From: an uncultured Bacteroidota bacterium
Lineage (GTDB): Bacteria; Bacteroidota; Bacteroidia; Flavobacteriales; Schleiferiaceae
DNA: 64,000 nucleotides
Assembly: GCA_913057235.1 (NCBI GenBank)
Contig: CAJXNI010000004.1
Coordinates: forward strand, 62,001 to 126,000
Direction: 5' to 3'
Both the position numbers and the translations under genes were made by a program. Below the pieces are notes generated by a model that was given only the letters and a program-made list of their open reading frames with translations, was not told the origin of the DNA and made no database searches. Positions 25,523 through 34,083 of this stretch are shown here, one piece after another; the stretch's first letter is position 1; every line of letters starts with the position of its first letter.

Positions 25523-26421
25523 GAAAGTGGCTTTTCTTTTTGGTGTTTACAAGCGCCTTAAGCCTGCTTAAGGCCCAGCCGGCAAAGCTTACCCTGGATG
25601 CCGACACCAGCCAACTAAGCATTGGTGAACAGGTAGTTTTAACGGTAAACGCTCAATTTGAAGGCCAGGCACAACTTCCCTTTTTACCGGATACCATATC
25701 GGGTTTAACCCTGGTTAAAACCAGCGCAGTAGATACTCTTAACACCAAGCAGGGCCTTCAATTACAACAGCGTTTTACCATCACTTCTTTTGATAGTGGT
25801 TTTGTGGTTATTCCGGCTTTAAGCCTGATGCAGAACGGTAAAGCCATCGCGCAAAGCCAGCGATTAATCTTGGAAGTATTCATGCCTGATGTAAAGGAGG
25901 GGCCTGAATTGTACGACATTAAAAAACCCTTGGCGGTAGAAAAATCTTTGTGGGACACCTTAAAATGGGTGCTTTTGGCTTTGGGTATTGTAGGCTTGGC
26001 CTTGGCCGTTTTCTTCTATTTGCGTAAACAAAAGAAACCCGAGTCAGCCATAGCTCTACGCAGGCAGATAAGCCCGCATGAAACAGCCCTGCAAGACCTT
26101 AAAGAATTAGCAGCCCAAGAGCTCTGGCAAAAAGGCGGCATCAAGTTGTACTACTCGGAGTTGGTAGACATTCTACGCCACTATTTAGAAGCTGCCTACG
26201 CCCTTAAGGCCATGGAAAGTACCGCGGCTGAGCTAGCGCAAAAAATGGATAGGCTTCCCATAAGCGAAAGCCTTAAAGGCCAGCTTAAGGACTTTTTACA
26301 CACTAGCGCCTTGGTAAAGTTTGCCAAAGAAAAGCCGCTAGCCGCAACCCATGAGCAAGCACTGCAAAGCGTACGCAATCTGGTGCATGAAACTTTAAAA
26401 CAGGAGGAGGCCCATGTTTAA
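25519..26421 (+). CDS. BatD-like N-terminal, single-pass membrane protein of the bat operon
   Basis: A 300-residue protein with a signal peptide (MRKWLFFLVFTSALSLLKAQ), a periplasmic beta domain resembling the first BatD repeat (LSIGEQVVLTVNAQFEG), a membrane helix near 148-168 (WVLLALGIVGLALAVFFYL) and a cytosolic helical tail. It corresponds to the unnamed gene often present between DUF58 and batA in Bacteroidota. It overlaps both neighbours by 4 to 8 bases. It may link periplasmic signals to the cytosolic MoxR/DUF58 pair; that is inference. Confidence 0.82.
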   Translation: MRKWLFFLVFTSALSLLKAQPAKLTLDADTSQLSIGEQVVLTVNAQFEGQAQLPFLPDTISGLTLVKTSAVDTLNTKQGLQLQQRFTITSFDSGFVVIPALSLMQNGKAIAQSQRLILEVFMPDVKEGPELYDIKKPLAVEKSLWDTLKWVLLALGIVGLALAVFFYLRKQKKPESAIALRRQISPHETALQDLKELAAQELWQKGGIKLYYSELVDILRHYLEAAYALKAMESTAAELAQKMDRLPISESLKGQLKDFLHTSALVKFAKEKPLAATHEQALQSVRNLVHETLKQEEAHV

Positions 26422-27415
26422 CTACCAATTTGAAAATCCGGAGTTTTTATGGGGGCTGTTGGTGATGCCCCTGCTGGCTTTTTGGTTTTGGTACAAACGG
26501 GCAAAGCTCAGTCCGGAATTACGCTACCCCGGCACCGAGTTTTTAGCACGCGGTCAGGGTAATCTACTTAGCTACCTCAGGCACCTCTTGCCTACCCTCC
26601 GTATTTTTGCCATTGGCTTGGCCATTGTAGGCCTGGCTCGTCCCCGCACGGCTGAAGAGCAGTCTAAGAGCAAGGACCTAGAAGGCATCGACATTATTAT
26701 GGCCTTGGATGTTTCGGCCAGTATGCTTTCGCAAGACTTGCGGCCCAATCGGCTGGAAGCCACCAAAGAAGTAGCCTCTGACTTTATTAACGACCGGCCC
26801 AATGACCGTATTGGCTTGGCCGTGTATGCCGGTGAAAGTTTTACGCAAACACCCCTTACCAGTGACCATAAAGTTTTAAAAAATGCCTTGCTCGAATTGA
26901 AATACGGGCTTATTGAAGACGGTACGGCCATTGGCATGGGTCTGGCCACAGCGGTAAATCGGCTCAAAGAAAGTACTGCCAAAAGCAAGGTAATCATACT
27001 TCTTACCGATGGGGAAAACAACCGCGGTGAGATTGCGCCACTCACCGCAGCGCAATTGGCTCAGGAATTCAAAATCAGAGTCTACACTATTGGGGTGGGC
27101 ACTAAAGGCCAGGCTCGCAGCCCGGTAGCCTATTTACCAAATGGCAGCTTCCGCTATGGTTATGTGCCGGTAAATATTGATGAAAAACTGCTTAAAAAAA
27201 TAGCTGATTTAACCGGTGGGCGTTACTTCCGGGCCACCGACAATAAAAAGCTGGAGGAAATTTACAAGGAAATTGACAGCCTGGAAAAGACCAAGTTGCA
27301 GGAAATGAAGTTTTACACCTATGATGAGAAGTTCACGGGGTTTGTGCTTTGGGCCTTGGGCCTTTTTTGTGGAGAACTTTTATTACGCTACACTCTCTTA
27401 AAAAGCTTTGTGTAA
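26414..27415 (+). CDS. batA: BatA, vWA membrane protein
   Basis: A 333-residue protein with two N-terminal membrane helices and one at the C-terminus, with a vWA domain between. The domain has the metal motif MALDVSASM (about residue 96) and LLTDGENNRGEI. This is the layout of aerotolerance protein BatA. The vWA domain probably binds a protein partner through Mg2+. It overlaps the preceding gene by 8 bases and batB by 1 base (TAATG). Confidence 0.93.
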   Translation: MFNYQFENPEFLWGLLVMPLLAFWFWYKRAKLSPELRYPGTEFLARGQGNLLSYLRHLLPTLRIFAIGLAIVGLARPRTAEEQSKSKDLEGIDIIMALDVSASMLSQDLRPNRLEATKEVASDFINDRPNDRIGLAVYAGESFTQTPLTSDHKVLKNALLELKYGLIEDGTAIGMGLATAVNRLKESTAKSKVIILLTDGENNRGEIAPLTAAQLAQEFKIRVYTIGVGTKGQARSPVAYLPNGSFRYGYVPVNIDEKLLKKIADLTGGRYFRATDNKKLEEIYKEIDSLEKTKLQEMKFYTYDEKFTGFVLWALGLFCGELLLRYTLLKSFV

Positions 27416-28461
27416 TGTATCAGTTTCAAGCACCTGAATATTTTTATATCCTTCTGCTGTTACCAGCGGTCTTGTTGCTATTTGCCTTTTACCTGCGCTG
27501 GCGTAAAAAGGCGCAGCGGGCTTTTGCCGAGAGCCCCCTTTTGCAAAAACTAGTGCCCGAGCGTAGTTTCAATAAGCCCGTGCTCAAACTGGTGTTGAGC
27601 CTACTAATTATTAGCCTGCTCAGTTTGGCCCTGGTAAACCCGCAAGTGGGTACTAGCCTGGAAACGGTAAAACGCAAGGGCGTAGATATTGTCTTTGCCA
27701 TTGACGTAAGTAAAAGCATGCTGGCCGAGGATATTCAACCCAACCGTTTGGAGCGCGCTAAACTGACCGTTTCCCGAACCTTGGATGAACTGGTGGGCGA
27801 TCGTGTAGGAATTATCACCTATGCCGGACGGGCTTATCCGCAGTTGCCCATTACCACAGACTATGGCGCTGCCCGCCTGTTTTTGTCCAATATTTCTACT
27901 GATTTGATTCCCTCGCAAGGCACCGCCATAGGAGAAGCTATAGAGTTGGCTTCCAATTACTTTGACGATGAGGACCAGAAAAACCGCTTACTGATCATTC
28001 TCTCGGATGGCGAAGACCACGAAGCCGGCATTGAAGACGCGCTGGCCCTTGCCAAGGAAAACAATATTACCATTTATGGGGTGGGCTTGGGTACCGCCCG
28101 CGGAGGACCCATACCCGTTACCCGCAACGGCCAGCGCGTGGGCTACAAAAAAAACCGAGCCGGAGACGTGGTAATTACCCAATTGAATGAAGACTTAATG
28201 GCTGAAATTGCCACTGGCAGTGGTGGGGCCTACCTTAGCGGGAAGAGCACCCGCACCGTGGTTAAAACCCTTATGGAAGAAATTATGAAAATGGAGAAAA
28301 AGGAATTTGAAGCCAGCCTTTTTTCCGATTATGAAGACCAGTTTCAATGGCTGCTAGGACCGGCCATCCTTCTGCTTTTGCTGGATGCCTTTATCCTGCA
28401 CCGTAAAACTCAATGGTTCAAAAATTTAAATCTCTTTGCCCGTCATGAAAAAGATGCTTAG
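27415..28461 (+). CDS. batB: BatB, vWA membrane protein
   Basis: A 348-residue paralogue of BatA, starting at the ATG embedded in BatA's TAA (TAATG); a longer frame from 27349 is not needed. N-terminal membrane helices (YFYILLLLPAVLLLFAFYL and a second near 60-80), vWA metal motif FAIDVSKSM, LILSDGEDHEAGIE, and a C-terminal membrane helix. It is expected to pair with BatA in a membrane complex. It overlaps batC by 17 bases. Confidence 0.92.
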   Translation: MYQFQAPEYFYILLLLPAVLLLFAFYLRWRKKAQRAFAESPLLQKLVPERSFNKPVLKLVLSLLIISLLSLALVNPQVGTSLETVKRKGVDIVFAIDVSKSMLAEDIQPNRLERAKLTVSRTLDELVGDRVGIITYAGRAYPQLPITTDYGAARLFLSNISTDLIPSQGTAIGEAIELASNYFDDEDQKNRLLIILSDGEDHEAGIEDALALAKENNITIYGVGLGTARGGPIPVTRNGQRVGYKKNRAGDVVITQLNEDLMAEIATGSGGAYLSGKSTRTVVKTLMEEIMKMEKKEFEASLFSDYEDQFQWLLGPAILLLLLDAFILHRKTQWFKNLNLFARHEKDA

Positions 28462-29260
28462 AATTTTTAGTAGCACTTTGCTCTTAGGGCTTGCCTGGAG
28501 TATTTCGGGGCAAACCCAAGCTTACCGCGAAAAGGTAAACCAAGGCAACAGCCTGTATGAGGGCAACAAGTTTGATGAAGCCGAAGTATCGTACCGTAAG
28601 GCCCTGGAAGAACCCAAACAGGAGAAAAAGGTGGAGGCGCAACTAAATCTGGGCAATGCCTTGTACAAGCAAGAACGCTATGATGAGGCTTTAGAGGCTT
28701 TTCAGCAAGGTTTGGCCGCTGCCGAAACCGAGGACCTGCAAGCCCACGCTTTACACAATTTGGGCAACACCTATCGCCAGCAAAAAAACCTGCAAAAGGC
28801 CGTGGAAAGCTACAAGCAATCACTACTCAAGAATCCTAAAGATGATGAGACCCGCTACAATTTGGCTAAAACCATGCGCGAGCTAAAGCAGCAACAACAG
28901 CAGCAGAAAAACCAGGATAAAGACCAAGATCAAAAAGACGACCAAAAGGATAAAGAGAAAAATAAAGACTCGCAACAAGATCAAAAGAAACAGAACCCTG
29001 AAGACAAAGAGGGTGACCAGAATAAACCGCAAGAGAACGAACAAAAACAAGACGAACAAAAACCTCAGGAGGGCGATCAGCAAGATTCCGAAAAGAAGCC
29101 TAAAGAAGGTGAGCGGGGTGAACCGCAAAAAAACCAGATTAGCCGTGAAGATGCGGAGCGCCTGTTGAAGGCACTGGAACGCGATGAAGAAAAGCTACAG
29201 AAGAAACTCCTGAAGAAAAAAGTGAAAAGCAAACCTAATCCCTCTGAAAAAGATTGGTAA
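28445..29260 (+). CDS. batC: BatC, TPR protein with charged repeat tail
   Basis: A protein of about 271 residues from the ATG at 28445 (MKKMLRIFSS...); 28436 is an alternative. Signal peptide, then three TPR units (NQGNSLYEGNKFDEAEVSYR, LGNALYKQERYDEALEAFQ, LGNTYRQQKNLQKAVESYK), then about 100 residues made almost only of Q, K, D, E, N and P, and a lysine-rich end. The tail is probably disordered and periplasmic. TPR units suggest assembly with the other Bat proteins. It is joined to batD by TAATG. Confidence 0.9.
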   Translation: MKKMLRIFSSTLLLGLAWSISGQTQAYREKVNQGNSLYEGNKFDEAEVSYRKALEEPKQEKKVEAQLNLGNALYKQERYDEALEAFQQGLAAAETEDLQAHALHNLGNTYRQQKNLQKAVESYKQSLLKNPKDDETRYNLAKTMRELKQQQQQQKNQDKDQDQKDDQKDKEKNKDSQQDQKKQNPEDKEGDQNKPQENEQKQDEQKPQEGDQQDSEKKPKEGERGEPQKNQISREDAERLLKALERDEEKLQKKLLKKKVKSKPNPSEKDW

Positions 29261-31026
29261 TGACTAGCCGGGTGGCCCATATTGTAGTTAGCATCTTGCT
29301 TTGCACGGTTGTGAGCTTAAGCGCGCAAATTGATTTTAGCGCCTCAGTAAACAGCACTACCGTGGCGGTTGATGAGCGCTTTACCGTAGAGTTTAGCGTA
29401 AATGTGCGCGGCCAAAATTTTACGCCCCCAAATTTCAACGGCTTTCAGGTGCTAGGCGGGCCCAACACCTCTATGAGCACGTACATGGACAATACCGGCA
29501 CGCGCTTTAAAATGTCGTACGGCTATACCCTCATCGCGCGTTCTAAAGGTACCTACACCATTGCCCCGGCTTTTATTAAGCATGATGGTAAAACCTACAA
29601 AACGGAGCCCCTCACCATTACGGTTACCGACAAAAAACCGGTGCAGGAAAACAGTCCGGAGGGGCGTGCCCGAAAAAATGTGTACTTCAAGCCGCTGGTA
29701 AGCAAACGCTCTGTGTACCAAGGTGAGCCCATCTACGCCCGATACAAGGTGTTTTTCCGCAATGAAATTGGCAACCCTCAGTTGATCAAGGAGCCTGAAT
29801 TTACAGGCTTTTACAAAGAAGAAGTAGATCAGGACCGCATAACAACAGAGTCAGAGGTTATAAACGGAGAGCGCTTCAACACCGCCAGCATCCGTGAGCT
29901 GGTGCTGATTCCCCAAAAATCAGGTAACCAAAAGCCAGGGGCGGTTGAAATGACCATCCCCACCAGCGTACCCACTGGTCGCTATGATTTTTTTGGTCGG
30001 GCCATTGGCCGCAGAGTAGACCTGGAGCTGAAAGAAAGCTTCCCCACCATTGAGGTGAAACCCCTACCCCTTTCGGGGAAACCCGCTAATTTTAGCGGGG
30101 CGGTTGGCAACTTTGACTTTGAAGCCCGTCTCAGCCAAAGCAACATTACCACTGATGAATCAGTAACGCTTACCTTGGAACTTAAGGGCACCGGGAATAT
30201 CAAGTTGGCCACCTTACCAGAAGTAGAGTTTCCGGCCGCCTTTGAAGTCTTTGACCCAGAGCGGGAAGAGTCTAGCCGGGTGGGGAGTTTTGGCATGCGC
30301 GGTCAAAAAAAGGTAGAGTACCTCTTGGTGCCACGCTACAGCGGAACCTATAAAATTGGTCCCATCAGCTTTAGCTTTTTTAATCCTAAAACCGGCCGTT
30401 ACCAAACCCTAACCAGCCAAACTTTTGAAATTACCGTAACGGGCGGGCAGGCGCCTCCCCCCGGTGTAGCAGACGGGGGCGTAACCAGCAGTGAAAAAGA
30501 AGCGGTCAAGTTTATTGGTAAAGACATTCTTTTTATAAAAACAGAGCTGCCGCAGTGGCAAAGCACCAACAGCACCTTTTTAGGCAGCACTTTATTTTAT
30601 GCGCTTTTCAGCGGATTGTTAGCCCTGGCTCTAGGCTTGATTGCCTGGTACCGTTGGCAAAACCGAGCCGGACAAAACCCGGGCGCGCTGCGCCAACAAA
30701 AGGCCGCCAAAATGGCCCGTAAGCATTTAGCTTCGGCCAAAAAAGCCTTAAAAACCCAAAATGCCGATGCTTTTTACCAGGCCCTGGCTTCTGCCTTATG
30801 GGGTTATTTTGGCAATAAGCTGGGTATGCCCCCAAGTCAATTGAGCAAAGAAAACATAGCCGAAAACCTGCGCAAATTAGGCGTGCAGGAAGATACCCTG
30901 CAAAAAGCTCTGGACACCCTTAATGCCGCGGAAATGGCCCGGTACACCTCGGCCGGTGGGCAAAACCCACAAGAAGATTTTGAAACTACCGCCAATTTGC
31001 TCACTGAAATTGAAAAACAAGTATGA
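29260..31026 (+). CDS. batD: BatD, oxygen tolerance protein
   Basis: A 588-residue protein from the ATG overlapping the batC stop. Signal peptide (MTSRVAHIVVSILLCTVVSL), then several Ig-like beta repeats of the BatD family (VAVDERFTVEFSVNVRG, ITTDESVTLTLELKGTGNIK), a membrane helix near 447-467 and a cytosolic helical tail. The large periplasmic portion probably contacts BatA/BatB. Loss of bat genes in Bacteroides was linked to aerotolerance, but the molecular job is unsettled. The stop overlaps the next start by 4 bases. Confidence 0.92.
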   Translation: MTSRVAHIVVSILLCTVVSLSAQIDFSASVNSTTVAVDERFTVEFSVNVRGQNFTPPNFNGFQVLGGPNTSMSTYMDNTGTRFKMSYGYTLIARSKGTYTIAPAFIKHDGKTYKTEPLTITVTDKKPVQENSPEGRARKNVYFKPLVSKRSVYQGEPIYARYKVFFRNEIGNPQLIKEPEFTGFYKEEVDQDRITTESEVINGERFNTASIRELVLIPQKSGNQKPGAVEMTIPTSVPTGRYDFFGRAIGRRVDLELKESFPTIEVKPLPLSGKPANFSGAVGNFDFEARLSQSNITTDESVTLTLELKGTGNIKLATLPEVEFPAAFEVFDPEREESSRVGSFGMRGQKKVEYLLVPRYSGTYKIGPISFSFFNPKTGRYQTLTSQTFEITVTGGQAPPPGVADGGVTSSEKEAVKFIGKDILFIKTELPQWQSTNSTFLGSTLFYALFSGLLALALGLIAWYRWQNRAGQNPGALRQQKAAKMARKHLASAKKALKTQNADAFYQALASALWGYFGNKLGMPPSQLSKENIAENLRKLGVQEDTLQKALDTLNAAEMARYTSAGGQNPQEDFETTANLLTEIEKQV

Positions 31027-31775
31027 AAACACTTTGGCTCAGTTTAGCACTTCTGGCCGCAGGTTTTCTGCAAGCGCAAGAAAATAAGGCGGCTGCCCTC
31101 TTTCAAAAAGGCAATGCCGCTTATCAAGCGGAAAGGTATGATTCTGCCTTGGTGTGGTATCAGCAAATACCGGCAGAGCAAAACTTGGAAAGTGCGGCCC
31201 TGCATTACAATCTGGGGAATACCTATTACAAACTGGGAAATTTGGGACGGGCCATTTTGCATTACGAGCGTGCCCTAAAGCTAAAGCCCAATGATGAAGA
31301 TACCCAGCAAAACTTGGCCATTGCCCATGAAAAAACGGTAGACCGTTTTGAGGAGCTGCCCAAAACGTTGGTGCGCACGGCCTACCTGGGGCTGCTGCAA
31401 TTGCTCTCCCCAAAAGGTTGGGCTATTTTAAGCCTGCTAGGCTTGGGTTTGCTGGTGCTGGGCTTGGCGCTGTACCTCTACAGCCGTTTAGGGCGGGTAG
31501 GTTTTAGTACGGCTGCAGCCGGATTACTGCTAGGCATTGTAAGTTTGGTTTTGGCTTTTAGCCACCGGCACAACTTAAAAAACAACCAGGGAGCCATAGT
31601 GCTGAGCACCAGTGCTTACGTAAAAAGCGGTCCCTCTGAAACAGCCGAAGACGTGCTCATTTTGCACGAAGGCACCAAAGCCACCGTGCTGCAAAGCTTT
31701 GAGGGCTGGCGCAAGATCCGCCTGCCCGATGGCAAGCTGGGCTGGATTCCCGCTGAAGATTTGGAGTTGATTTAG
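31023..31775 (+). CDS. batE: BatE, TPR and SH3-domain membrane protein
   Basis: A 250-residue protein with a signal peptide (MKTLWLSLALLAAGFLQAQE), two or three TPR units (FQKGNAAYQAERYDSALVWY, LGNTYYKLGNLGRAILHYER), two membrane helices (about 130-185) and a C-terminal bacterial SH3-like domain (SAYVKSGPSETAEDVLILHE, GWRKIRLPDGKLGWIPAED). It closes the bat operon. The SH3 domain may bind peptidoglycan or a peptide partner. Confidence 0.92.
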   Translation: MKTLWLSLALLAAGFLQAQENKAAALFQKGNAAYQAERYDSALVWYQQIPAEQNLESAALHYNLGNTYYKLGNLGRAILHYERALKLKPNDEDTQQNLAIAHEKTVDRFEELPKTLVRTAYLGLLQLLSPKGWAILSLLGLGLLVLGLALYLYSRLGRVGFSTAAAGLLLGIVSLVLAFSHRHNLKNNQGAIVLSTSAYVKSGPSETAEDVLILHEGTKATVLQSFEGWRKIRLPDGKLGWIPAEDLELI

Positions 31776-31980
31776 CTTCGGCTCCGCTTAAGGTGAACTT
31801 GTACAGAATACAATTTCTTGGGAAGTCACTTCACCGCTCCATGTCATGGTGAGCGGTAGTCGAACCATGGCGGGCTGTATAGCAGGATGAGTTAGTTATT
31901 CGAATTTACTTCAAACCAGCTCTTAATTTTTATAGATAGGCCTTGGGTTTACCCCCTTCGACTCCGCTCAGGGTGACACC
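31776..31980. repeat. Three copies of a CCTTCGACTCCGCTCAGG-type intergenic repeat
   Basis: The 210-base gap after batE holds one clean copy of CTTCGACTCCGCTCAGGGTG (31953-31980). A diverged direct copy directly follows the batE stop (CTTCGGCTCCGCTTAAGGTG, 31776-31795). A diverged inverted copy lies at about 31842-31869 (GTGAGCGGTAGTCGAACC). Inverted copies can pair to form a large hairpin. This short motif recurs in intergenic DNA of many Bacteroidota; its origin is unclear. No gene is present here. Confidence 0.65.
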
Positions 31981-31985
31981 TTCGG

Positions 31986-33362
31986 CTAAATCGTAGGTAC
32001 AGAAATACCTCTCAAATTCCGATACAGTTCCAGGGCATAGTTATCGGTCATGCCCGATACATAATCCAACATGCACATCACTTTTTCATAGGCACTATCC
32101 TGCTCCTCAAAACGAAACTGCAAGGGAACCAGTGAAAGCAGTTTTTTATGCCGCTTTTGCCGCATGTTGACCGAAGTGAGCGCAGCCTCCACCAAATCTT
32201 CAATGAGGCCACTCATAATCTTAAAGCCGGCTAGTTCAATTTTAATCACACTCTCATGGTTGTAAATCTTGCCCACCGATTTTTTAGCAATCCGCTCCAG
32301 CGGCACCCTTAGCTCAGTGAGGCTATCCATAAGTGAAGTCTTAAACTCACCCTTTAACAAGGCTTCCTGGTTTTCTAAAAATACCTGCGCACAAGAGCGC
32401 ACCAAAAAATTAATGGCTTTGGCTCGTAAATAGGCTACCGACTCATTTTTATCCTCCCGCAGATTTTCCAGGTTTTGATAAAGGCGGCTGCGGTTTTCCT
32501 GGGGGTTTAACTCAATGAGCTGCAGAAGATCTTCTCTTACCTCCTCAAAAGTGAGAATTCCCAAACGGTGGGCATCTTCATAATCAATAATGCTATAGCA
32601 AATATCATCAGCGGCCTCCACCAAAAACACAAAAGGGTGGCGCAAATAAGCCAGTGGCTCTGCGCTTTCGCGGATGAGACCCAAGTGGCCCGCAATCTCC
32701 AGGAATGTTTCTTTATCGGATTGGAAAAACCCGTATTTAGAGCGATGCTTCCCAGCTAATTTATGCGTTGCGGTAGATTCACAAGGGTATTTTAAAATAC
32801 TGGCCAAACTGGTATAGGTAAGCTGATAGCCGCCCTTTAACCGCCCTTTGAATTGCCGGGTTAAAATGCGTAAGGCATTGGCATTGCCTTCAAAGCGAAT
32901 GAGATCTTGCCATTGTTTTTTGGTAAACAAATCGCGAAAAGCCCGGTCATTTTGCCGATCTAGAAAATACTTGGAAATCGCCTCCTCGCCAGAATGACCA
33001 AAGGCAGGATTGCCTAAATCGTGCGCCAGACAAGCGGTAGAAATCACGTTTCGCAGTTGATTTTCGTAAAAATAGCGTGCCTCAGGATCGTCAAAAATTT
33101 CCTTTTGCTCAGAGAGTTGCTGGCCCACCATCATGCCCAGGGAACGCCCTACACTTACCACTTCCAGGGAGTGGGTAAGGCGGTTGTGCACAAAAACATG
33201 CTCAGGTAATGGAAATACCTGCGTCTTGTTTTGCAGGCGCCTAAAGGCCGATGAAAAGATCAGTCGGTCGTAGTCACGTTCGTAATCAGAGCGTGAGTCT
33301 ACCGAGTCGCGTTTTACACCAAAACGTTGAGGTGTAAAACAAGTATGCCAGTCCATTTTCAT
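31986..33362 (-). CDS. dgt: Deoxyguanosinetriphosphate triphosphohydrolase
   Basis: A 458-residue HD-superfamily dNTPase. HD ligands are visible: His in NRLTHSLEV (about 64) and the HD pair in AHDLGNPAFGHSGEEA (about 114-115), with a later Asp in AADDICYSIIDYED. It hydrolyses dGTP (and perhaps other dNTPs) to the nucleoside and triphosphate, affecting dNTP balance and phage resistance. A canonical -7 box ends 6 bases before the first ATG, so the second ATG (33356) may be the real start on an almost leaderless mRNA. Confidence 0.94.
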   Translation of the reverse strand: MKMDWHTCFTPQRFGVKRDSVDSRSDYERDYDRLIFSSAFRRLQNKTQVFPLPEHVFVHNRLTHSLEVVSVGRSLGMMVGQQLSEQKEIFDDPEARYFYENQLRNVISTACLAHDLGNPAFGHSGEEAISKYFLDRQNDRAFRDLFTKKQWQDLIRFEGNANALRILTRQFKGRLKGGYQLTYTSLASILKYPCESTATHKLAGKHRSKYGFFQSDKETFLEIAGHLGLIRESAEPLAYLRHPFVFLVEAADDICYSIIDYEDAHRLGILTFEEVREDLLQLIELNPQENRSRLYQNLENLREDKNESVAYLRAKAINFLVRSCAQVFLENQEALLKGEFKTSLMDSLTELRVPLERIAKKSVGKIYNHESVIKIELAGFKIMSGLIEDLVEAALTSVNMRQKRHKKLLSLVPLQFRFEEQDSAYEKVMCMLDYVSGMTDNYALELYRNLRGISVPTI

Positions 33363-33367
33363 AAAGA

Positions 33368-33375
33368 CAAAGGTA
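33368..33375 (-). promoter_or_regulatory. Canonical -7 box of the dgt gene
   Basis: TACCTTTG on the minus strand matches TAnnTTTG exactly, with TTG 17 bases upstream as a -33 candidate. Transcription should begin within a few bases of the dgt ATG, suggesting a leaderless or very short-leader mRNA. Confidence 0.6.
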
Positions 33376-33383
33376 GCGTAGCT

Positions 33384-33716
33384 TTAATAACGCAATAGGT
33401 CATTTAAACAAGACTTAATTTGCTCTAATTCAGGCTTTGAAATTTGACCTAACTTTTTGGAAAACCGCTTTTTAGAGATAGAGCGGATATGAAAAGTTAA
33501 AATCTCTGATGGGGCCTTGAGGCCATTTAAATCAGTAGGCTTTAGCACCACATTGCCTTTATAATTTTTAACACTGGTAGTTAACGGGCAAACAATTACC
33601 ACTTGTAAATAATGGTTTACCAAGTTTCCACTTACTATTACCGCTGGCCGCTTCCCACTTTGCTCACTGCCTTGGGTAGGGTTAAAGTACACCTCCCAAA
33701 TTTCACCTTGTAGCAT
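33384..33716 (-). CDS. MazF/PemK-type mRNA interferase toxin
   Basis: A 110-residue toxin of the PemK/MazF fold. It begins MLQGEIWEVYFNPTQGSEQS and includes GKRPAVIVSG, VIVCPLTTSV and the end strand motif ILTFHIRSISKKRF. It is predicted to cleave mRNA at specific sites and slow growth when the antitoxin is lost. It overlaps the antitoxin gene by 14 bases, the usual toxin-second order. Confidence 0.9.
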   Translation of the reverse strand: MLQGEIWEVYFNPTQGSEQSGKRPAVIVSGNLVNHYLQVVIVCPLTTSVKNYKGNVVLKPTDLNGLKAPSEILTFHIRSISKKRFSKKLGQISKPELEQIKSCLNDLLRY

Positions 33717-33966
33717 CCGCTTGCTCTAGTTGTTTAAAATAATCCAACATACCTTCTTCGGCCATAGCCATAGCCTCTTTATCTTGCCCTGCTTTCCTGT
33801 AAGACTGCACGTACTGAGCTCGTTTCAACTGATCTAGGTATAGGGTCAATGCTTTTTCAATCAGCTTGTTTTTGGGCATATTTAAACTTTTAGCCGCCTC
33901 ATTAAGCTGTTTTAAAAGGGCATCGGGTAAGGAAGAGGTAAAGATGCTTATTGGTACTTTATATTT
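33703..33966 (-). CDS. RHH/MazE-type antitoxin, start codon unclear
   Basis: Open frame upstream of and overlapping the toxin, reading KYKVPISIFTSSLPDALLKQ... and ending LEQADATR. The N-terminal strand, the following helices (SLNMPKNKLIEKALTLYL) and the acidic tail fit a ribbon-helix-helix antitoxin. No ATG, GTG or TTG precedes the strand in frame: the expected ATG before KYKV is replaced by CAT, and a stop lies 9 codons upstream (33991-33993). The first in-frame ATG is 33879, after the strand. Either a rare start codon is used, or the copy makes a protein without its DNA-binding strand, or the gene is damaged. Confidence 0.7.
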   Translation of the reverse strand, partial: KYKVPISIFTSSLPDALLKQLNEAAKSLNMPKNKLIEKALTLYLDQLKRAQYVQSYRKAGQDKEAMAMAEEGMLDYFKQLEQADATR

Positions 33967-34083
33967 ATGATTTGTAAATACAAAATCTAATTACTCCGCA
34001 TCCAATTAAATGGTCCCTTTCCAGTTTCAAAAAAATGCATTTATAAAAAGCCCTTTTCGTACTTTGGCTTTAAAGCCGATACC

